Source: Prostheceraeus crozeri (lineage: Eukaryota > Platyhelminthes > Polycladida > Euryleptidae). Taken from it: a stretch of DNA of 64,000 nucleotides. The position numbers and the translations under genes are program-made. Every line of letters starts with the position of its first letter. Position 1 is the first letter of the stretch. This document shows positions 1 through 12,672 of this stretch, piece by piece. The DNA lies in the NCBI GenBank assembly GCA_907163375.1, contig CAJQUW010015608.1, positions 1-64,000 of the forward strand, given 5' to 3'. The notes under the pieces are model-generated. The model was not told the origin of the DNA and made no database searches. It was given only the letters and a program-made list of their open reading frames with translations.

Positions 1-1959
1 TGTGGGATAAAAGACAACTCGGCCACATGGAGGAAGGGCTCCGTGACAACTGTGCCTCCGAGTATGAACAAGGTTCATCTATTTATTTATTTACAGTGCG
101 TATTGTATTGCCACGTCCATGCACTGATGGTGTAGATCGTGAAGAGTGCGTGGTATAGAAATTGACCGACCTTGCGATGGATGCTCCATCGCTTGTCGTT
201 TTCCGCACCCTGAGATTGCAGCATTGGTGAAGATAACTGTTTTGAAAACACATTTGTGATTCTTCTCTGATAGAAATGCACAATAGGAAGCAAAAGTCAT
301 AAACTAGAAGTAATAACCTGTTTTTTGGGCAGGTTGAATTGAACGCTTTTGATCCATTATAATGTGCACAATGTTTTTGAGACAATTATACTCCTTTCAT
401 TAGCTTTCAATATCCTGCGGTGCCTTGGCGCACAGATGTCAATAAATGCATCAGCTATTGTTTCAGCTGCAGTATTGTAAGTTAGATTTGAAGAATAATT
501 CATCGTACAAATAATGAGAATGCTTTATTCAAAGTCGGTCTATAGCTATTAAGATACGGAAAACGTTGCTATAGGCCTGTTGTGATAACTGCTTATCAAG
601 ATATTCACCCCAAGTGTCAAAGCTTATCTGAGGACCGCCTAAGTAGTCAATTAAGTAAATCAATCGCAACAATTCTGTCGCACCAATAGTTGTAATCTCT
701 TATGACGGCAATCAATTAATTGCGACCTAACAACTGACTCATTCCCATAGTCTCCCCAGCTTCGGCGTGTCTGCATCTCTTGAAGTATAAAATTATCACA
801 ACGATGATTTATCAATCCCTTGGAGAATGCAATAACAAAACAGCAAGTATCAATTCAGGTGTAATATCAATTAAATCATCACATCTTTGTCTTCACGAAT
901 CGCTTTTTAGAAAGTAAAGCTTTCATGTATGCAATGTGCATAGAAGTCTGACAATAATGGAAGGTTTTCAATCGTTTAAGAAGTAGAGAATAATGTGTAA
1001 TTGCTAACTGAAATTGCAAACTGAAAATAGTGAAAAATCTAAATAACATAGAAATTTTTTCATATTTTCATATTTTGGCTTTTTGGAGGAATAAACAAGA
1101 AAATTGCAAACAAATACAGATACAATTATTCTGTTGGATCAAAAGTGTGACATCATTAATATTCAACTTTGTGACACCAGGAAATGTATGTGCTAGAAAA
1201 AACTTTCTATTAAGTGTAGAGGTTTTCACAGAGTTTACAGTTTAGTTGCTAAATTTTGGGAGAGAAGAATGACAATTACTCACTTTATAACACAATCTGA
1301 ACAATAAGAAGAAAGACATTGCAATGGGAAACAGATAAGATGGAAAAGTTTATTGGAATATGATAGGAATCACAGAAAGTGACTTGAAATTTGCATAGGA
1401 CAGATTGAACCAGACATAAGACTCTTTGGATACATCGAGCGGATCGAGACACAACAAGACATATTTCTCGATTTACTTGGCCATAAATTAACACACGTCG
1501 AAGCCACTTCGTTTGCTAATCAGGTCAAAGTCTTATAATCAGGTCTTTCCATCATTACATCATCCGACACTTTTATCATTCTTCACTGCAAAGCGACTCT
1601 GAACATTTCACTATCCAAGCGCTACTTCACAAGACAAGACAAGAATAGGCAAGGCTAGACAACAACGGCACAAGACAGATGGAAAAAAGCGTAGGGGAAA
1701 TCGTTTAGATCATAAAAAAATCAAATTTCATGTTCCACTTGATTTTCTCTTATTCGGGGATTTTTCTCCATTTCTTTGATGAAGCACATGAACTGAACAA
1801 AAAGATGACTATCAGGACCTAAATTGTTCATGTCTGAAAGATGATGGCTGAAGGATGGTAGTCACAAATTTAGAGGCGAAAAAGTCACAAAAGTATTGAT
1901 AGGATGTTTCAGATCTAAAGGGATTTATAATCTCCCTTCGATTAGTTCGTGGACGTGAA
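1..1959. other. no gene recognised
   Basis: AT-rich DNA. The short open frames here show no family motif and no splice context. The first 95 bases weakly resemble 11510-11595 (shared CCGAGT..AACA.GGTTCAT.TATTT pattern), so the window probably opens inside an old interspersed repeat. Around 1620-1680 there is a degenerate AAGACAAGACAAG-type simple repeat. Confidence 0.6.
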
Positions 1960-2600
1960 ACAAGAAATCCATCTCTCTCTGATCCTTTTGCGGTAGAAAA
2001 ATGCCACAAAATGGTGCAATTTGAAAGGTTTGCGCTTGAACAGGAATAAAACAAAGGTTATGTTCTGCGGCTTCAGTCAATCGCTGCAGTATCAGCTGTT
2101 GATAAATTCGAGATTCTTGGCGTGACAGTTGACCGCAACCTCATTTTCTCCCCACATATTGAAAACATTAAGTCCAAATCGTCATCGCTCTTTCATCCAA
2201 TGGCGCCCACTCGTCTCACAGTACGAATTCCACATGATATACATTTCCTACATTCGCTCTATAATGGAGTATGTCTGCTCTTGCTTCTGCGGTGTAAATG
2301 TGAAACTTTTAAAACAGCTTGAATGAATCGACAAAAGAGCTCATGATATCATATTCTTTGAAGAAAGCTACAATGCGTGCCAGTGTTCTCGGAATTGCAT
2401 CCAAGTCAGATGTCTCATCATCTCTAGGAAGTTATTCACAAAGATGTGCAGTAACCCTGACCACATTTAGCATGATCAAGTACCTTCAGTTCTACCGTAC
2501 TCTAAAAAATTTCGATCATTTTATTGCCGCACCCACTCAAGATCCTGTCCATTCATTCCGCTTATGACTCGGTATGTAAATGAAACCGACCGCAAGTAAC
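1960..2600 (+). pseudogene. decayed LINE reverse transcriptase 3' fragment
   Basis: Short stretches in different frames read like the part of a non-LTR retrotransposon ORF2 downstream of the RT active site: LRLNRNKTKVMFCG near 2020-2070, then FEILGVTVDRNLIFSPHI near 2105-2165, then SIMEYVCSCFCGVNVKLLKQLE and IDKRAHDIIF near 2255-2350. This is the order seen in CR1/jockey-like ORF2 (LN..KTKVM, LGV..D..L.W..HI, R..LEY...W, LE..QKRA...I). There are several frameshifts and stops, and no 5' part or EN domain is visible, so it is an old 5'-truncated copy. The clade cannot be named. Confidence 0.6.
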
Positions 2601-2846
2601 GTTTGTTCACTTAATTATGAATCTGATGATTTCCTTTGTACTTACTCGAGCATCCCCTGATATTTTTCTTGAAACTGTTGTGTAATGTTTGCTTTTCATT
2701 CACAAATACATTCACACTACTACCAATGCACATTGTGTAGTCGATGATACGTTTGCTGATAAGACAAGCTGACCACCCTCCACGCAATCAGATTTTGTTT
2801 CTCGTTGAAACTGGTGGCTTATTATCGAAGCGCGCTGAATAATGAG

Positions 2847-3090
2847 CGAAACCAATTTTTTCACGATCTATCACCTCTTGGGACAAAATAATCGTAAAAA
2901 TAAAAATATTTCAATGTACAGATTTTTTACAAATGAGCTATTTCAAAATGGCCTCCCTTTTTGCTATAAAATCGTCAAGTTATACATTAGAATGACTTTT
3001 CTGTCTTGTTAACTCACTCCAGCTGCTCAAATATCTCAAAAAATATTATCCAGCAAATGGCATAGCGTTTAGCTCGTAACGGAATATCTA
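2847..3090 (+). repeat. left terminal inverted repeat of RAG1-like copy 1, outer part
   Basis: Inverted match to about 7769-8012, running from CGAAACCAATTTTTTCAC inward. The repeat is cut at a TA dinucleotide (3089-3090) by the Tc1 element and continues at 4747. Confidence 0.85.
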
Positions 3091-4746
3091 CAGATTGTTT
3101 CATAAAAAATGGATCACCCTTAAACATCGCCTTAACTTCAACTTTGTCTAACTCCGCCAAACTTGAACGAATTTCTCTGAAATTTGGAAGATATGTCAGT
3201 TGTGCTTACTAATATCCTTGTTGGAAATTTCAAGCATGAATATTGAGTTGTTTTCCTGTTATAGATAAAAAAAGTAGTAGATAATTTGATCTTCATTTAG
3301 CAATGTTACACAAAATCATACCTCACTCTTATAAAATTACATTTGTTTCCTTTTTATGTAATGTGTTGTTCTACAAGCCAAAAGCTATCAAGCAAAACAA
3401 AAATAAAGAAAATCGGTCAATCAGAGCCAGTATAGCAACATTATTCATCAACAATAATGTAACCGCTACATGTGATTAACTGGACTTCATGTTCCATAGC
3501 TTCCTGACTTCGTTGCGGTGGTGTTGGCAGCACTCCTGATTGCTTTCAGCTAGAAATCTATCTCTTACCGGTTGAAAACAATACAAAGCACAAATGTGCA
3601 ATAACGAGATCGCATTCACAAAAGGCAAAGTGTCAGCCTTGCTAGAACTAGGGGTTTCTTTGCGAGCTACAAGCAAGCGACTAAATGTCCCTTACACAAA
3701 TGTGCATCGATGGCATAATGATGATTTTCGACTCTGTCGTAAAGAGGTCTCTGGCCGTCCACGCAAAACATCCAAACGTAGAGACCGCCTAATTTTGAGA
3801 TTTGTTAAAGTTGATCCAAGTCTCTCGTTAACTGAGATGGCTGCACTAGACTCGTCTATTTCTAAGTCCACTATTCGTAGAAGACTTATTGAGTCGAATT
3901 TCAAGAGCTGTAAGAGGCCCTCTCAGATCGAATTATCAGATCAGCATACAAAAAGACGTCTCAGATGGGCAATGAGTCATTGTCACTGGCGAAATCAATG
4001 GGATCGGGTTGTCTGGTCTGATGAGGCATCAGTCCGTCTGAAGGATAGTGATGGTCGATTGAGATTATGGATAAAATCGGATCAGGAAAGTCCGAGACAT
4101 TTACATCGTCCCCGGGTACAAGGTGGTGCGACTCTACTGATTTGGGCTGGCATTTGGACCAATGGCCGCTCTGAACTTCACATACAGCAAGGAACCATGA
4201 ATTCTGAACGCTATGTGAATGTTTTACGATTGAACATTGGCCAAATGACAGATCAACTTGGTGATCCATCGACTTGGTTATTTATGGATGATAATGCTAC
4301 GTGTCACAGGAGTAGTAGAGTCAACTTATGCAAGTCTCAATTAGGGCTTAGGACATTATCTTGGCCAGCTCGTTCTCCTGATCTGAATCCCATAGAAAAT
4401 GTATGGAGTATTCTAAAACGTAACGCTCGTCGTTCACTGCTACCTACAAATGGCGTATCACAACTTACGTCACTGTTAAAATGAGAGTGGAGAAAGTTAG
4501 ATCAGTCAAAAATCAACGATATCATCGAATCAATGCCTAGACGAATTGGTAATGTCATTGACAATAAGGGTAGGGCCACAAAATATTAGCTTCTTAAGAA
4601 CCGTTACTGTATCATAGCTTATCAGATTATATAAGGACATTTAAATATATTAGGGACATGAAATAACATGAAAAATGCTTTCTGTATCATACTTATGTTT
4701 TATTCAGTCAAATTTTAGGATGATCCACTTTTTATGAAACGGACTG
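3091..4746 (+). mobile_element. Tc1/mariner element inserted in the inverted repeat
   Basis: It is 1656 bp, flanked by TA at 3089-3090 and 4747-4748. The ends are inverted repeats: left CAGATTGTTTCATAAAAAAT, right (reverse complement) CAGTCCGTTTCATAAAAAGT, then GGATCACCC against GGATCATCC. It contains a DD34E transposase. The uninterrupted right arm of the surrounding element shows the empty target, AATATC-TA-TTTTTCATTC, which confirms both boundaries to the base. Tc1 elements always insert at TA. Confidence 0.93.
3594..4589 (+). pseudogene. Tc1-type DD34E transposase
   Basis: The frame opens at ATG 3594 and reads 296 residues. It contains a helix-turn-helix (SLRATSKRLNVPYTNVHRW, residues about 22-40), a GRP linker (GRPRK, about 55-59), and a second helical region ending at about residue 100. 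The catalytic triad is D143 in VWSDEAS, D233 in MDDNATCHR and E268 in DLNPIENVW; 34 residues separate the last two, so it is DD34E. A TGA at 4482 is followed in the same frame by about 34 codons ending in GRATKY and a stop at 4587-4589, which looks like the natural C terminus. The copy is therefore about 331 codons with one premature stop and otherwise complete. Such enzymes cut and paste the element at TA sites in the nucleus. Confidence 0.92.
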
Positions 4747-5048
4747 TATTTTCCATTCATAAGTAGCATATTATCGACATGATGCTATTTTCATAAAAAG
4801 GAAGATATTTTTTTATTTTTTAATGAAACAAAAAGTCATTCAGTTATTAGCGTTCCATAAAGGCATTAGATCACATGTTGTCATTGAATTGATGGATTTC
4901 AAAAGAAAACCATTTCTTCAGCTAGCAATTATCAACTTAAATTTGACTGCAAGAACATTTATGAAAATAATTACAGTAGTATTTATTTCAACTGTAACTT
5001 AACTTCATACATGACTGTGACGGCGGTTTTTTGATATTCACCCTTGAA
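4747..5048 (+). repeat. left terminal inverted repeat of RAG1-like copy 1, inner part
   Basis: This continues the arm interrupted by Tc1. It matches the reverse complement of about 7471-7770, including the inner CGGCGGTTTTTTGATA block near 5021-5036. Confidence 0.85.
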
Positions 5049-5324
5049 ACAGTCGTTAATCAACTAATAAGGATATCTTGTTTGAATCATCAAATATTTC
5101 TGTGCATTATCAGTGTGTTACACGTCATTCACAATCAAAAATATCTGGCATGGAAGACACAGGTTTGCAATGTTTTTCCTATATCATGGTCAGTATTTGA
5201 CTAGCGCCATCATGTGATAGTTCGCTTACTATGACTCATACTTGCATTCAGGCATGATTTAAATTTGAACTATGTGGCAGTGATATCTAACGAATTTGAA
5301 ATTAGTCTCACATTAATGCTTGGA

Positions 5325-7355
5325 ATGGCTTCCGCTGGTGATGATCTTGTCTGTGCCGAGAAAAATCATAATGAAAATCGCAAGAAAGTGTGCACGCTAT
5401 ACTACCGTAAAGGAAAGCGGTGTATTTCTGAAAGTGACATGAAAAGCATCCAGGAGTTTGTTATTGACGGTTATACGACGGAAGATGCTAATTTTCCAGA
5501 GGCATTGTGCAATGGCTGTCATATGTTGATTTCTAAGAAACGACGTGGATATGATGTGACTTTTCCGTTGATTTCTGACTACAACCCTAATCGACCGATA
5601 ATACTTCGATCAACCACAATTTGCACCTGTCGTATTTGTTCGGTTGCTCGCGCCGATTTGCAGGAAGCCAATAAGATGAAGAAAAAAGCTGGTCGTCCTC
5701 AACAACATTTCAGTGCCACATCCGAGACTCCACCTAGTTTTAAGGTATATAGCCTTTGTTTTTCAAAATTATATCCAGGATGTTCCCTCTCGAGAGATTC
5801 TTGTCGATCAAAGCGCCAAAGAATTCACAATATTGATAAATTATTAGATTCCCCCACAAAAATCACTAAACAGCGGGTTGCATCGCGCATTATTGATGAT
5901 GTTGGAACTTCACTGTCTACATTGAGTGGTAAGAATAAAAATATTTCATTGAAAAACCCTAACGATAGTCTCCAGCTTTCGGTTGATGATATATCTCATA
6001 TTCAAGATGACTTGAATCTTAGTAGTCGACAACTGTTTAAAATGAGCAGAGATATTCGTTATGCTTCCCAATCTCGATTTGTTATTGAGCCAGGTCTTAA
6101 ACAGCGAATTGTTAATACTTCACACGAAATTGATGACTTATTCACCGTCGAAAAATTGGATTTCATTTCAATGGTCAAAGATGAGGTTGTCGACCGGCAT
6201 TCAAAGTATGTAGTCTTCTGCAACGATGTAGATCAACTGATAAGTAGAATAAAATCAAAAAGGGGACTAAACAGTGACAATATGCTTATTCGAATCGGAA
6301 TTGACGGAGGAGGCGGATTTTTAAAAATTGGACTGTCTGTCTTTTCAGTTAATGAACAAGACACTACTCCACATTCTTCACGCCGTAATTTTGTGTCAGG
6401 TTTGACATCCCAGTTCAGAGACTCCGGGGTTAAGCGCAGTTTTATTCTTGCTTTAGTACCCGACGTGCAGGAAAATTATAATAATGTGAAGCTTCTTTAG
6501 ATGAAAACTAGTCTGCACACTATGGCAGAATCCTCCGTTGTTGCATGTGACTTGAAACTTTGCAATATACTCCTTGGCCTTATGCCACATGGCAGCAAGC
6601 ATCCGTGCAGCTGGTGTATTGCTGAGAAGGGAAAACTAGAGACTGAGGGTCCGCCGAGGACACTTTCATCATTAAATAACCAATTTTGGAAGTATTTTGA
6701 GATTGGTAAAGATAAACGTAGAGCCATGCAATTTTACAATGTTATTCACCCCACAATCATCAAATTTACATCAAATCCTTCAACTCCCATCATTGAGCTG
6801 ATTCCCCCTCCTGAACTTCATTTGCTCTCCGGACCAACTGCCACTCTTTATTCGGCTTTGGAAAAAGGGTGGGACCAGGCGCATCTTTGGCTTCGTGCTT
6901 GCAATGTCCAGAGAAGCCCAGTACATGAAGGAAGCTTTTCTGGCAACAGTTCAAGACAACTCTTGCAGAATGTTGACCGACTTGAGAGAATCTGCCCAAG
7001 AGAATCAGTGATTCTGGAATACGTCAATGCGTTCCGTTGTTTCAACGAAGTCGTCAGTTCGTGTTATGGTCTAGTGTTAGACCTCGATTTCAAAATAAAA
7101 GTCTTGGCTTTCAAGGATACATGTAGCAAGCTATCGTTAAATATTACCCCCAAACTACATGCAATTTTTTTCCACATTCCAACTTTCTGTGAAATGACTG
7201 GACGAGGCCTGGGACATTATAGCGAACAAGTGATAGAATCATTGCATCACAGTTTCAATGATGTATGGAAAACCTTCAAAATTCAAGGCCAGCATCCTCA
7301 ATTTCCTAATCGATTACATCGATCAGTCTGTGTATTTAATGCTAGACATTTTTGA
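5325..7355 (+). pseudogene. RAG1-core-like transposase with N-terminal Cys-rich domain
   Basis: I chose the ATG at 5325 (MASAGDD), which aligns with the start of copy 2; the frame is open from 5265 without an ATG. Residues about 15-110 hold paired cysteines (VCTLYY, LCNGC, CTCRIC) that suggest zinc binding. A helical region (residues about 220-300) is shared with copy 2. The catalytic-core landmarks are D in GIDGGGGFLK (codon 6303), D in ACDLKLC (6549), CSWC (6606-6617), PPPELHLLSG, HAIFFH (7158-7175) and SEQVIES (glutamates at 7224 and 7236). The D-to-C distance (19 residues) and H-x4-H equal the RAG1 D708-C727 and H937-H942 spacings as I recall them. One in-frame TAG at 6498 separates the first and second halves. 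The enzyme would cut DNA at the element ends. No RAG2-like gene is present. Exact superfamily (Transib, Chapaev or unnamed) is uncertain. Confidence 0.72.
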
Positions 7356-7470
7356 TTACGAATTAGTACACTACGATTTCATGATTCGAACAAGTTGTTA
7401 CTTGATTAACGATCGTGTTTTTACTTTTCCTCATGTACATAGGCCAACATACTATTGATACATAGTACTT

Positions 7471-8012
7471 GAAGGGTCATTATCAAAAAACCGCCGTCAC
7501 AGTCATGTATGAAGTTAAGTTACAGTTGAAATAAATACTACTGTAATTATTTTCATAAATGTTCTTGCAGTCAAATTTAAGTTGATAATTGCCAGCTGAA
7601 GACATGGTTTTCCTTTTAAATCCATCAATTCAATGACAACATGTGATCTAATGCCTTTATGGAACGCTAATAACTGAATGACTTTTTGTTTCATTAAAAA
7701 ATAAAAAAATATTTTCCTTTTTATGAAAATAGCATCATGTCGATAATATACTACTTATGAATGAAAAATAGATATTCCGTTACAAGCTAAACGCTATGCC
7801 ATTTGCTGGATAATATTTTTTGAGATATTTGAGCAGCTGGAGTGAGTTAACAAGGCAGAAAAGTCATTCTAATGTACAACTTGACGATTTTATAGCAAAA
7901 AGGGCGGCCATTTTGAAATAGCTCATTTGTAAAAAATCTGTACATTGAAATATTTTTATTTTTGCGATTATTTTGTCCCAAGAGATCATAGACCGTGAAA
8001 AAATTGGTTTCG
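7471..8012 (-). repeat. right terminal inverted repeat of RAG1-like copy 1
   Basis: Intact arm of about 542 bp, inverted relative to 2847-5048 with the Tc1 copy removed. It preserves the pre-insertion TA site near 7768. Confidence 0.85.
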
Positions 8013-10639
8013 GTCATGGTATATTTCTTTAATCCAAAACTTGATTCAGGCTGCGAACGATAAGATTAATATTCCGATAAAGACCTGCAAAGGAAATGAC
8101 AATTACTAACAGAAGATAAAGCGCTGCTTCCAACCTTTTGGAAGAATGTCGCAAACCTGATAAAGGAAGAATAGTGACCAATTGCGCAATTTCACATGCG
8201 ATCGAGTGCGATTTTCGGGCGATTACGAGCTGACGTACCTCGTCAAATAATCGATGCTATTTAGCGGCTATATCTTGCTTCACAGACTAAATCATAGAAA
8301 TCCAACTTGCTGATGTTTGCGAGGCTAGGCGACGATTGCTAGATCATTAGATACAATCAAACGACGTAATGATAAAAATACGGCGAGGAGCTTGTCTTAG
8401 GTCAAATGGTACGGATCAATCAAATGGCAAAAATGATAGGCCTCCAATTGTTATGCTAGCGATATACCCTACTTTCATGCCCAGGAAATTTCTAAGACCA
8501 TAGGTTGGTTATTGCTGTGTAACCTGTATAGTTAAACAAATCTTGGATCAAGTAAATTTATAGATATTAAGTTTTTCAGAAACTGTTCGAATTTTGGATT
8601 CCAATTTCTATTAATTTATTTCCTTGTCCATTTAAATTGCAATCAATCATTGACTGTCCCTGCTCAACAGCAACATCGATGCGTTGCAGAGCAGCAAAGG
8701 TTACTGAAAGTATGACAAATACTTTAAGCGCAAGATGCACCTGAAAATGCGAATCACTCGGGAATATGGGCAGTTGGTCAAGTAATACATCCGCAGAATA
8801 GAAGTCAGATTTCGATTCCTAGATTAATAGAATGCGACTTTCTTCAAGACGATATAAGATACTCATTCTCTACTTTAAGCAACCAGAAGGATGAATACAA
8901 AAGTGGGAACCGCAAATTCAGTGAAGTATTGTGATTGTTAAGCAGATGCGAAGAGTGATGAATCAGTGTGAGGTAGCAAGACTTCAGTTTGTGCGGCGAA
9001 AAGTGAGCTAATATACAAACGAAAGTGTGAATCTAGAACATGCAGCCGACACAAGTCAGAGACGAATCAGTGAGGTCAGTGAGAAACCAGAATAGACATT
9101 TTCATGCAGCATGGACAGAAAAAAATGTTGCTTCAGAGACAGGGTGAGTGGCAAGACATACTGTACAACAGCTTTCGTCGTACAATGAGAGAAATTTAGA
9201 ACAACAAAATGATTGAATACTTGATGTCAGTAATTGCAGGTATTATCAATTGAAAAGTTTAAAAACCTAGTTATTTTGTGAATTGTAAACAACTCAATAT
9301 AATTCGACAATAAAAATATCCATAGTTATTTTCAGGAACAATTATTTAATTATAGACTTTTAATTATTAATTAAATTTAATTATTTATTAATTAAGTTTA
9401 TTTTAATTTAAAAAAACTTTTGCCATGATATTCAATATTCATATATTCATATTCATGATATTCAATTATTCAGATATCACGTGACCGCAGACCACTCCCA
9501 TTCGCCCAGCATATTCAACGCCATGCATTCACAAAATAATTGTAACCAATGAGATACTAGACATGAGTTGAAATAGTTTTACCAAATTCAATGACGCTTC
9601 TTGTGAAGAATAAATTTCAAAAGTATGCATAACACAATAATTATTAACAATTATTAACACAATAATTAAATAACAATGATTATATCAAATGCTTTTTCAA
9701 TTTAAAAACAAGCATGCGTTCATCACTATTTTCATTTCAATGATGAATTGAATTTATTACAGTATTTATCACACTTATTGCAACATATACATTATATCCG
9801 CTACAATATAAACGTAAGCCTCCAATACAAGCATTATCTTTTCAATGATAACAGTAAAAATAGGATGTAAATTATAGTAAAACATTGTAGCAATTACAGA
9901 ATATGCACACAAAATTCATAAAAGTATAAAATCACTAATGTTTTCCAGAAATAAGCACCACTATCGTACATTAATAACAAAAGCAATTAAATGTTCAAAT
10001 CAGAAATCAAACGTCACTTTAAATTAACCTATGTCTCTTCAAGTGAATGTTACGAGAATTCCCAGCGCACAGCAATTTGACAAATGGTCTGACAATTTGT
10101 AAATACGAACTGCAACCTAACATGTAAATGAATATGTTTTCAGAATGCAAGCAAACTGATCATAATTTTACGATCTCTCATGATCTAATTTAATTCCTCT
10201 CTCTCCTTTCCTTTTTCAATGTTTTGTGGTGATAGTTTTATCGAATAACATGCTGTTTCGTCAGTAATGATTTAATCATTTTCCTCACCATAAAAGTAAT
10301 CGATATAAAATAATGCCTCTTGTCTATTTTCTGCTTTTGACATCATTTGTGCAGCATCCGGTTGATGTACACCTACTACAGGGCATTTGTTTCAAGCAGT
10401 CTGCGGTGCATCACAATTTTTGGAACGTTTTGAATAGCTTGTATTTAATTAAAAAGTTGCGGAAACCTAGATTCAAATTATTTTATGTTGATTGCCAATT
10501 TAGTGAAATATAATAATACCAATTGTCTCTGTGGAAGGAAGAATGACCAGAATCGATTGTTTTTCATATTTACGAAGGGAAAATAATTTCATATTTGTGG
10601 GGAAAAGGAATTTTTATCCAAAACTATTTCTTGGCATGT
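8013..10639. other. no gene recognised
   Basis: No coding frame with a recognisable motif. AT-rich low-complexity sequence lies at 9340-9480 (TTAATTAAT and ATTCATATTCA tracts) and at 9640-9990. Nothing else is supported. Confidence 0.6.
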
Positions 10640-10822
10640 TGTTTTGAATTAACCAATCACAGAAAGAGTCGCTAGCTCCCTTGCATACCAAACACACATA
10701 CGAAAGAAAGTCGATATTTGCATGCAAAACATACCAAATCTCTGCTAAGATACGAGGATCAAATTGGATGTCAATTTGGTATTAATTTGCATGTAAATTT
10801 CGTATCCAGCGACATACAATGT
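10640..10822. repeat. MITE family 1, 3' fragment (copy E)
   Basis: A degenerate copy of the right end of the MITE at 26543-27553. It has AACCAATCACAGA, several CATACGAA and ATACCAAA words, and ends CGTATCCAGCGACATACAATG, matching CGTATCCAGCGATTTACAGTG. Confidence 0.6.
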
Positions 10823-11664
10823 AACTCGGATGATTTTCAGATAAAGCAGCCCTGAAACTTCTATTCATCAAAGGATAGCCATCACTGATAACCGATAACA
10901 TGCATGTAAATCATCTCTCTATTCGCGCTGACAACACACTGGAAATACAACTGGCATTAGAGCCCAGTGGAACAGATTTCGGGCTATATGAGAATCATTA
11001 CAAGTGTTGTCCAATCTTTGTCTGTGAGGATATCATCATTGTCTATTATCGCCAAAATCTAACACGCATGCAGATCTGATTTTTCAAAAGTTCATCACGC
11101 GAATAAAGAATTTCTTAACCTTTTCTCTCCTGAAGTTTGGTCATGACCGCCGAAATATTGGGAATAGGCAGATAATTATATATGTATTGCAGCTACCAAG
11201 TTTCATTGTGCAAGCTACAGGGGAATTAATTCAATAACATTGAAGCATAACGCAAAATTATAATTTTTCAAATTATTTATCATACTATTATTGTTTCTAA
11301 ATCATAATGTAATACTTAATGACAACCTGTCTTGGCAAATTGATTGCACGTATCGAACGGCTATTCAGAAGATCACAAATCCTGGAAACATTGACAACAA
11401 GAACATTGTTCGCCCTCGACTTTGACAAAAAACTGGCTTTCATCTCAATAAAAATTTCATGAAAGTCGGGACTGTGGCTTTAAGCATTCAGCGCAAAAAG
11501 AAAGAGAGGATAAATAAAAACTCTACCACATGAAAGAATGACCCCATGCCTGATATGCTTCCGAGTCTAAACAGGGTTCATATATTTTTTACGATGCAAT
11601 CCACTATTAAACTTTTGTCACGTGCCGTAGACAATTTTCTCTCCCCCCGCACATGTTAAAAATT
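10823..11664. other. no gene recognised
   Basis: Unassigned DNA. 11510-11595 shares a weak pattern with the first 95 bases of the window, so it is probably another old repeat copy. Confidence 0.5.
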
Positions 11665-12000
11665 CACCAAAAACTCACCATTCTCTTGAACGGAATTTTC
11701 CCAAACCACAAATAACCAGTAAATGAAATAAAAGACAAGCCACCTGATGAGGAGAATCAAGAAATTCAAAAGCTGTTGTAATGCATTCCGCTCCAATCAT
11801 TTAGCAGAAGAATTTCTTTGGATAAAGCAGATACGAAGATAGTAATCCTATCATTGCGCATCACCTATGGTTGCTGTAATTAGCGAAATAAGGCTTATTA
11901 AGTTGTATTTCTATCAGATCGATAAAACTTGTAACCTTTTTTGTGTTTAATTCATGAAAGTTATTGTGCTTGCAATAAATAATTTTTCAGATGCTTTAAC
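11665..12000. repeat. inverted repeat block A
   Basis: Matches the reverse complement of 62745-63052 with moderate divergence. Shared stretches include AAAAGACAAGCCACCTGATG, TTTAGCAGAAGAATTTCTTT and GCATCACCTATGGTTGCTGT. No coding frame explains it. Confidence 0.75.
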
Positions 12001-12672
12001 GCTAACCTCCGTATGTACCAACGCGGAATGACTAGTTCTCGGAATGAAAGAAGTTATTCAGAGATTTGCTTTATTCCGGAATATCCGTTTATTTATTGTA
12101 CCAACAACGAACAGTGTGACAGGAGGAACAAATCGTGTGTGCTTATTCGCTAGATTTTAATCCTGGAAGGCAGTAGGTTTAAAGTATGGAATAGCGGTAT
12201 CGGAACTCACAATTTTTACGACTATAGCTGGATTGATACGTTGCGAAGAGTCAGATCGGCAGGAAATCATCGGATCTGTGCGAAATCAGTGGCAGGTTTC
12301 AGATAGGGGACTAGATTCGTGAAAGATTTACAAAGACGACGAATTTCGGAAGCGATACTGCCAGCATGTTTTTTGAAGCAGGACATTGTGATGCAAATGA
12401 TAAAAATTCATGCTTATGCATGGATCATTAGAGTGAAACATCTGACTATCGAGAGAATCTAATCATCTTAGTGCTTTTTTGTAACGAAATGAAAAAAAGA
12501 TGCAATTATCCAGCAGAACCTCAATCAATAATTGTATGTAAATTTCAATGAAATTCATGGTAAACTGTCAATTTTCTTTTTATAATAAGCTTCCTTCAGC
12601 TTGACATTTATCATTCGCTGAACGAATTCACTTTTTTCCCATCTTTAATAGCTTTGGTAATGCGACTTCCTT
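12001..12672. other. no gene recognised; would hold the 3'UTR of the exon at 12673
   Basis: No motif-bearing frame. If the minus-strand exon at 12673-12787 is real, its untranslated tail would lie here; no canonical AATAAA is obvious just downstream on the minus strand. Confidence 0.4.

Larger units (their letters stand above)
2847..8012 (+). mobile_element. RAG1/Transib/Chapaev-type DNA transposon, copy 1
   Basis: Two inverted repeats of about 545 bp bound this element. The left arm is 2847-3090 plus 4747-5048, because it is split by a Tc1 insertion. The right arm is 7471-8012. By eye the outer 244 bp of the arms differ at about nine positions. The single coding region between them encodes a transposase with RAG1-like landmarks. 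Without the Tc1 copy the element is about 3.5 kb. No clear target duplication was found at the outer edges; the flanks read ATGAG and GTCAT, and the arms may extend four bases further with one mismatch. The relationship to RAG1/Transib or to Chapaev rests on residue spacing recalled from the literature, not on a search. Confidence 0.75.

Noticed and set aside
2847-8012. A complete RAG1/RAG2 (ProtoRAG-type) transposon
   Set aside because: No RAG2-like kelch-repeat gene is present in either copy, and the protein is shorter than RAG1; only the core landmarks match.
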